From an uncultured delta proteobacterium (GTDB lineage Bacteria > Desulfobacterota > WTBG01 > CAIYCZ01): a stretch of DNA of 8,956 bases. Positions 5,466-8,956 of the stretch are shown in pieces (within the stretch, counting starts at the first letter, position 1; each line of letters opens with the position of its first letter). The DNA lies in NCBI GenBank assembly GCA_903924805.1, contig CAIYCZ010000307.1:1-8956 (forward strand). The letters are read 5' to 3'. A program made the position numbers and the translations under genes. The notes under the pieces were generated by a model. That model did not search any database. It saw only the letters and a list, made by a program, of their open reading frames with translations, and had not been told where the DNA came from.

Positions 5466-5960
5466 ATGCGATTACCTAAGCCAGACAAAGAAATACCCGT
5501 TGAGGTGCAGCGAGAGAAACTGCGGGAACAGATGGTCAGTGAAAGAATCAATTTATATCTTGATTTGAAAAAGATTCTGGGAGAGGAAAAGGGAATAGAG
5601 GTTTTCAAGAAACTGTATGATGAGGGGATGAAACGCATCAGAAAGAACTTTCCGGGCGGCAAGCTTCCCATTGGCGAGCTTATGAAGCGGGAGCTTGTGA
5701 GCTTTCCCGTCTTAGGTTTTGAACTTCACATCGACCATGAAGTTGAAAATGGCGAGGATGTCTATTATGAGCACCTTACAAAATGCCCATTTCTCAATAT
5801 GGCAAAAAAGATGGGCATTTCAGAGCTGCCCTGCGACTTTATATGCAATTATGATGTTGAGGTTGCCACAAGGGACAAGAGAGGCCGCTGGGAAATTATA
5901 TCCAGAATGGGTGACGGCAAAAAGGAGTGCCAGTTTAGAATCCGCGAGTGGAAAGAATAA
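5466..5960 (+). CDS. L-2-amino-thiazoline-4-carboxylic acid hydrolase-family protein
   Basis: A 164-residue soluble protein that resembles the ATC hydrolase family. In Pseudomonas, ATC hydrolase opens the thiazoline ring of L-2-amino-thiazoline-4-carboxylate on the way to cysteine; most anaerobe homologues have no tested function. The N-terminal ~65 residues are helical and charged. The conserved part is residues 100-130, with YYEHLTKCPF (C107), LPC (C123) and FICNYDVEVA (C127). C155 lies near the end (KKECQFRI). These cysteines and the CP motif are what link it to the family. GGGAGG lies shortly before the ATG. It is divergent from the redox operon and ends 44 nt from the convergent TPR gene, with no clear terminator between. 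The shared control region suggests joint regulation with the flavoproteins. Family assignment is moderately sure; the substrate is unknown. Confidence 0.65.
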   Translation: MRLPKPDKEIPVEVQREKLREQMVSERINLYLDLKKILGEEKGIEVFKKLYDEGMKRIRKNFPGGKLPIGELMKRELVSFPVLGFELHIDHEVENGEDVYYEHLTKCPFLNMAKKMGISELPCDFICNYDVEVATRDKRGRWEIISRMGDGKKECQFRIREWKE

Positions 5961-6004
5961 TGGATGATGTGATGCGGCTGTCCTGGGTATGTTTATATGT
6001 GATA

Positions 6005-7573
6005 TTACCGGTCAGGGGGGAATAACGGGATTTCCCTGCTGCGCGAGTCGCGTTGCATATCAACTGCCCGGGCCCCGGTACTGTTTCGATGATCTTTAAT
6101 CGATTGTAGAAGAGCTATAATTTCCTGATCATTCGGGTAAGAGTCAAGATATTTCTTGACTCTTACCTGTATCTCTTTCAGTGATCCCTCCGGCTCATAC
6201 ACTGCTATCCATCTTTTCAAAGCCTCTTTATGCTCGGGGGACACGGTAATAGCGTTGCGGAAGGCAATCTCGGCCAGCTCAGGTTCTTTCCTCATTTCAT
6301 GGGCCAGTCCCAGGTAATAATAATATTCCCCGACATTGGCGTTCTTCGTTATAAGCAGTCGTAACCCTCCAATAGCTTCCAGGGTATTCCCCTGCTGCAA
6401 ATCAAGCCTGCATATATTAAATCGTGCATCCCGGTCTTTTGGTGCTTCTTGTAATATCTCATTCAATATTTTTCTGGAGGCGACATACTCACCTTTTTTA
6501 AAATAGACATCGGCTAAACTATTTTTTAATTCAATATACGTTTTTTTATCATCAGGCTGAATGGTACTCAAAATAGTATTAATAGAATCAATGGCCTCTG
6601 TAAATCGGTTCGTTTTGCTATATATGGTGATGAGTAACCCTTTAAACTCTTTATTTTGAGGACTACTGTTAATTTCTGACTTGAGGTATGCCTCTGCTTT
6701 ATCAAACAAGCGGTAGTGAATTAGAAATCGGATATAATTAAGCTTAATGTCCACTGTATCAGGATTGCTCTTCAACATATCTTTAAAAACCGCCTCTTCT
6801 TTATCAGGCTGTCCGGTCTGTCGGTAAGATGCTGTGAGTTCTATTTGGTGAGGGAGTTTTTCTGCGGCGTGTTCTATAATTAAGTTATATAACTTTTCAA
6901 CGTCTGCATATTTTTTTTTGTCTTTATAGCTATCCATTAAACGATGTGCGGTCTCAACCCAGTCCTCTGAGTCCTCATAATGTTTTATGACTATATCATC
7001 AGCCTCTTCATATAATTGTCTCTTGATTTTATACCGTGCGAGATAACAATATAAACGTGAATCATTAACATCCTCTTTCAATAAAGCGTCTACTTCAGAA
7101 AGCAGTGTTCTCTCATATATTCCAAACATTCTGACACGGCAGTCGACTATAGCCTTTAATCTTAACATTCGTGCATCCAGGTTCTTAGGATCATCTTTTA
7201 ATATATTTTCACAGACAGCAACAGCAAACGCTTTATTTGTAGTGTGATACCATGCCTCAGCGAGAAGTAAACCTATCTTAACATCTTTTGGCCTCTCAGT
7301 ATATGCTAGTTCAAACCATTCCGCTGCGGTTGCATAAATCTTGATTTTTAAACTGCATAATCCGGACATATACATGGCATCAACAGATCTTTCATCCAGA
7401 TCAATTACTTTAGCAAACTGCATTGATGCAGCAATATAATCTCCGGCGTTAAACAGTCTGACACCCTCTTCGTACAATTCCTTCTTGCGCTGATCTACAA
7501 ATTTCTGACAACTACAAGTGGATAGTACCGTGATAAGAATAATGGTGTTCAGGATAATTCGCAACAGTCGCAT
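6005..7573 (-). CDS. TPR-repeat protein with signal/lipoprotein-like N-terminus
   Basis: A 522-residue protein. Residues 1-22 are a basic start plus hydrophobic core ending LSTCSCQ. C20 has L at -3 and S at -2 like a lipobox, but T at -1 is atypical, so lipidation is probable but not certain. The rest is a chain of tetratricopeptide repeats from about residue 30 to 480, for example ELYEEGVRLFNAGDYIAA near 32-49 and YYYYLGLAHEMRKEPELAE near 413-431. These helical repeats form protein-binding scaffolds. The tail (about 495-522) is basic and polar and probably disordered. The gene lies 43 nt after the DegT-family aminotransferase and is likely co-transcribed with it. TPR lipoproteins beside sugar-nucleotide enzymes commonly serve in exopolysaccharide assembly or export, but this is inference. 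The gene contains a perfect 14-bp inverted repeat (6136-6167) and a 9-A run on its coding strand (6911-6919). Confidence 0.8.
   Translation of the reverse strand: MRLLRIILNTIILITVLSTCSCQKFVDQRKKELYEEGVRLFNAGDYIAASMQFAKVIDLDERSVDAMYMSGLCSLKIKIYATAAEWFELAYTERPKDVKIGLLLAEAWYHTTNKAFAVAVCENILKDDPKNLDARMLRLKAIVDCRVRMFGIYERTLLSEVDALLKEDVNDSRLYCYLARYKIKRQLYEEADDIVIKHYEDSEDWVETAHRLMDSYKDKKKYADVEKLYNLIIEHAAEKLPHQIELTASYRQTGQPDKEEAVFKDMLKSNPDTVDIKLNYIRFLIHYRLFDKAEAYLKSEINSSPQNKEFKGLLITIYSKTNRFTEAIDSINTILSTIQPDDKKTYIELKNSLADVYFKKGEYVASRKILNEILQEAPKDRDARFNICRLDLQQGNTLEAIGGLRLLITKNANVGEYYYYLGLAHEMRKEPELAEIAFRNAITVSPEHKEALKRWIAVYEPEGSLKEIQVRVKKYLDSYPNDQEIIALLQSIKDHRNSTGARAVDMQRDSRSREIPLFPPDR
6136..6167. repeat. 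Perfect 14-bp inverted repeat inside the TPR gene
   Basis: GGTAAGAGTCAAGA (6136-6149) and TCTTGACTCTTACC (6154-6167) are exact reverse complements around a 4-nt loop. In the message this gives a strong hairpin near the 3' end of the gene, over codons for VRVKKYLDSY. No T-tract follows, so it is not an intrinsic terminator. Confidence 0.9.
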
Positions 7574-7616
7574 GTCATTCTTAAATTTATTATACAGAAA
7601 TTTTTCACCTATTTAT

Positions 7617-8732
7617 CTAATTATTGCTATGGTAAAAATCCCTTATTGTCTCAACAATGTATGTTATCTGTTTTTGCGTAAGCTCTGGATACATGGGAAG
7701 CATTAAAGCTTTTTTAAATAATTCATCTGTGCGAGGTAACGCAGTCGTACCACAACCAAGTGCGGTAAATTGATGTACTCCTTTTCCACCCCACTGCAGC
7801 ACTGCTTCTATTCCCTGCCGGTGAAGAAATTCAACTAGTTCATCTCTTTGTTCAGCTTCAATTTCATAATTTTGATATACATCATAATACTCACTATCAT
7901 CTTCAGGTGCGGGAGGCAGGCGTAAGAAACGAATCTCTGAGAGACCGTCATTATACAGGCTGGCAATCTCTCTGCGTCTATCCAGCCACTTCGGCAGCAG
8001 TTTTAACTTAAAGTCAAGAATTGCAGCGTGCAGGTTATCCATCCGACAGTTTAGACCCCACATACCAACTTCTGTTCCACTTCCCCTGCCGTGATTTCTC
8101 AGCATCCGTATTTTTTCAGCAAACTCTTCATCATTGGTAATAACCGCTCCGGCATCGCCAAATGTACCTAAGAGCTTTGCCGGATAAAAGCTAAAGTTTC
8201 CTGCCAAGCCAAACGTTCCTGCCATCTTCCCTCTATACTTAGCACCAAGGCTCTGGGCTGAATCCTCAATCAGTGTAATATTACGGCGCTTTGCAATATC
8301 CACCAGCTTGTCCATTTTGCTGCAAATCCTCCCGTTAAGCTGAACGGGAATTATCGCCTTTGTCTTTTCAGTAATTGCAGCCTCTACCAGGTCCACATTC
8401 ATATTGTGGTCTTCCGCTATATCAACAAATACCGGTTTTGCTCCTAAGAATTTAATAGCTTCAGCCGTAGCCACAAAGGTATGGGCAACGGTAATAACCT
8501 CATCTCCAAGACGTATATCTGCCGCAAGTAATGAAAGTAAAAGCGCTTCAGTACAGTTCCCTACTCCCACGGCATAGGTGGTCCCGACATAGTGTGCTAG
8601 ATTCTCCTCAAAACGCTTAAGATCTTCACATAAAATATAATGTCCTCGTGAAAGTACATTTTTTATTATCTCCATATATTCTTTTTCATGGATTTTAAAT
8701 TGCAACGGATAGTCAAAAAATTTTACTTTCAT
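7617..8732 (-). CDS. DegT/DnrJ/EryC1/StrS-family PLP aminotransferase (sugar aminotransferase)
   Basis: A complete 371-residue PLP enzyme of the family that converts keto groups of nucleotide sugars to amino groups, feeding LPS, O-antigen, glycan or exopolysaccharide synthesis. Visible features are VGNCTEAL (57-64) in the cofactor phosphate region, GDEVITVAHTFVATAEAI (76-93), IPVQLNGRIC (128-137), IEDSAQSLGAKY (155-166) with D157 contacting the pyridine nitrogen, and SFYPAKLLGTFGDAG (181-195) with K186 as the Schiff-base lysine. RNHGRG (213-218) and NCRMDNLHAAIL (228-239) follow, as usual. The family more often has H where this protein has Q131. AGGGAG lies 11 nt before the ATG. The C-terminal end of another family member lies upstream and the TPR gene downstream, all leftward, so they probably form one operon. 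The particular sugar cannot be told. Confidence 0.9.
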   Translation of the reverse strand: MKVKFFDYPLQFKIHEKEYMEIIKNVLSRGHYILCEDLKRFEENLAHYVGTTYAVGVGNCTEALLLSLLAADIRLGDEVITVAHTFVATAEAIKFLGAKPVFVDIAEDHNMNVDLVEAAITEKTKAIIPVQLNGRICSKMDKLVDIAKRRNITLIEDSAQSLGAKYRGKMAGTFGLAGNFSFYPAKLLGTFGDAGAVITNDEEFAEKIRMLRNHGRGSGTEVGMWGLNCRMDNLHAAILDFKLKLLPKWLDRRREIASLYNDGLSEIRFLRLPPAPEDDSEYYDVYQNYEIEAEQRDELVEFLHRQGIEAVLQWGGKGVHQFTALGCGTTALPRTDELFKKALMLPMYPELTQKQITYIVETIRDFYHSNN

Positions 8733-8815
8733 AGTGATAAAGTCTCCCTGTTTAAATGATTCTATAGTAGTTTAATTATGGGATTAACAACTATTCACAT
8801 TAACCTGAACCGTCT

Positions 8816-8956
8816 TTAGATAACCGTACTTCTTCGTTTGGATTGGATAGCTTTTTGCAAATTTTCTACTACATGTTTTATTTTATGTTTTGTTAAATTA
8901 TTATACAATGGAAGTGCAATGGTCCTGTCTGCGATATACTCGGTTACCGGGAAATC
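8816..8956 (-). CDS. C-terminal end of a second DegT-family aminotransferase (partial)
   Basis: The last 46 codons of a leftward gene that enters from the right edge. The reading DFPVTEYIADRTIALPLYNN, then LTKHKIKHVVENLQ, matches the standard C-terminus of DegT/DnrJ/EryC1/StrS aminotransferases (fPxtExxxxrtixLPlyxxLtxxxixxVvexl). The stop is TAA at 8818-8816. It ends 83 nt before the complete family member, in the same direction. The fragment is too short to say whether the two enzymes act on the same sugar or to judge integrity of the rest. Confidence 0.75.
   Translation of the reverse strand, partial: DFPVTEYIADRTIALPLYNNLTKHKIKHVVENLQKAIQSKRRSTVI

Noticed and set aside
1..8956. tRNA, rRNA, CRISPR arrays and complete insertion sequences
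   Set aside because: No cloverleaf-like CCA-ended segments, regularly spaced repeats or transposase motifs were seen on either strand.

Overview
The window reads as part of a Gram-negative bacterial chromosome of moderate G+C. Several genes (rubrerythrin-type rubredoxin, iron-sulfur flavoprotein, NADH:rubredoxin-oxidoreductase-like enzyme, ATC-hydrolase-like protein) are typical of strict or facultative anaerobes. Signal peptides and a Spy/CpxP-like periplasmic protein point to a diderm envelope. Anaerobic lineages such as Desulfobacterota, Nitrospirota or anammox Planctomycetota would fit, but the sequence alone does not decide among them.

Left part (1-2386, + strand). The window opens in the C-terminal half of an asparagine-synthetase-like gene whose reading frame is interrupted near its left end. 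A 301-nt gap with possible leader structure leads to a secreted protein made of two tandem Spy/LTxxQ-type repeats, with a clear ribosome binding site. A 592-nt stretch without a convincing gene follows. It holds a long 13-bp hairpin and a good intrinsic terminator.

Centre (2387-5960). Four genes on the minus strand, read from right to left, form a redox set: an Isf-type iron-sulfur flavoprotein, a pyridine-nucleotide/FAD oxidoreductase with a rubredoxin-reductase-like C-terminal domain, a stand-alone SagB/ThcOx-type nitroreductase, and a 37-residue rubredoxin-like protein. Divergent from them is a gene for an L-2-amino-thiazoline-4-carboxylic acid (ATC) hydrolase-family protein. The 252-nt divergent region carries one promoter-like element for each direction and a hyphenated palindrome between them that could be an operator. 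The plausible electron path is NAD(P)H to FAD enzyme to rubredoxin, with the flavoproteins as further partners or acceptors. The final substrate is unknown.

Right part (6005-8956, minus strand). A sugar-nucleotide/surface-polysaccharide type block: the C-terminal end of one DegT/DnrJ/EryC1/StrS aminotransferase, a complete second member of that family, then a TPR protein with a signal or lipoprotein-like N-terminus. The TPR gene contains a perfect 14-bp inverted repeat and a 9-A tract.

The best candidates for something undescribed are the SagB/rubredoxin/ATC-hydrolase redox locus, the structured non-coding stretches flanking the Spy-like gene, and the large hairpin inside the TPR gene. No tRNA, rRNA, CRISPR array or complete insertion sequence was seen.
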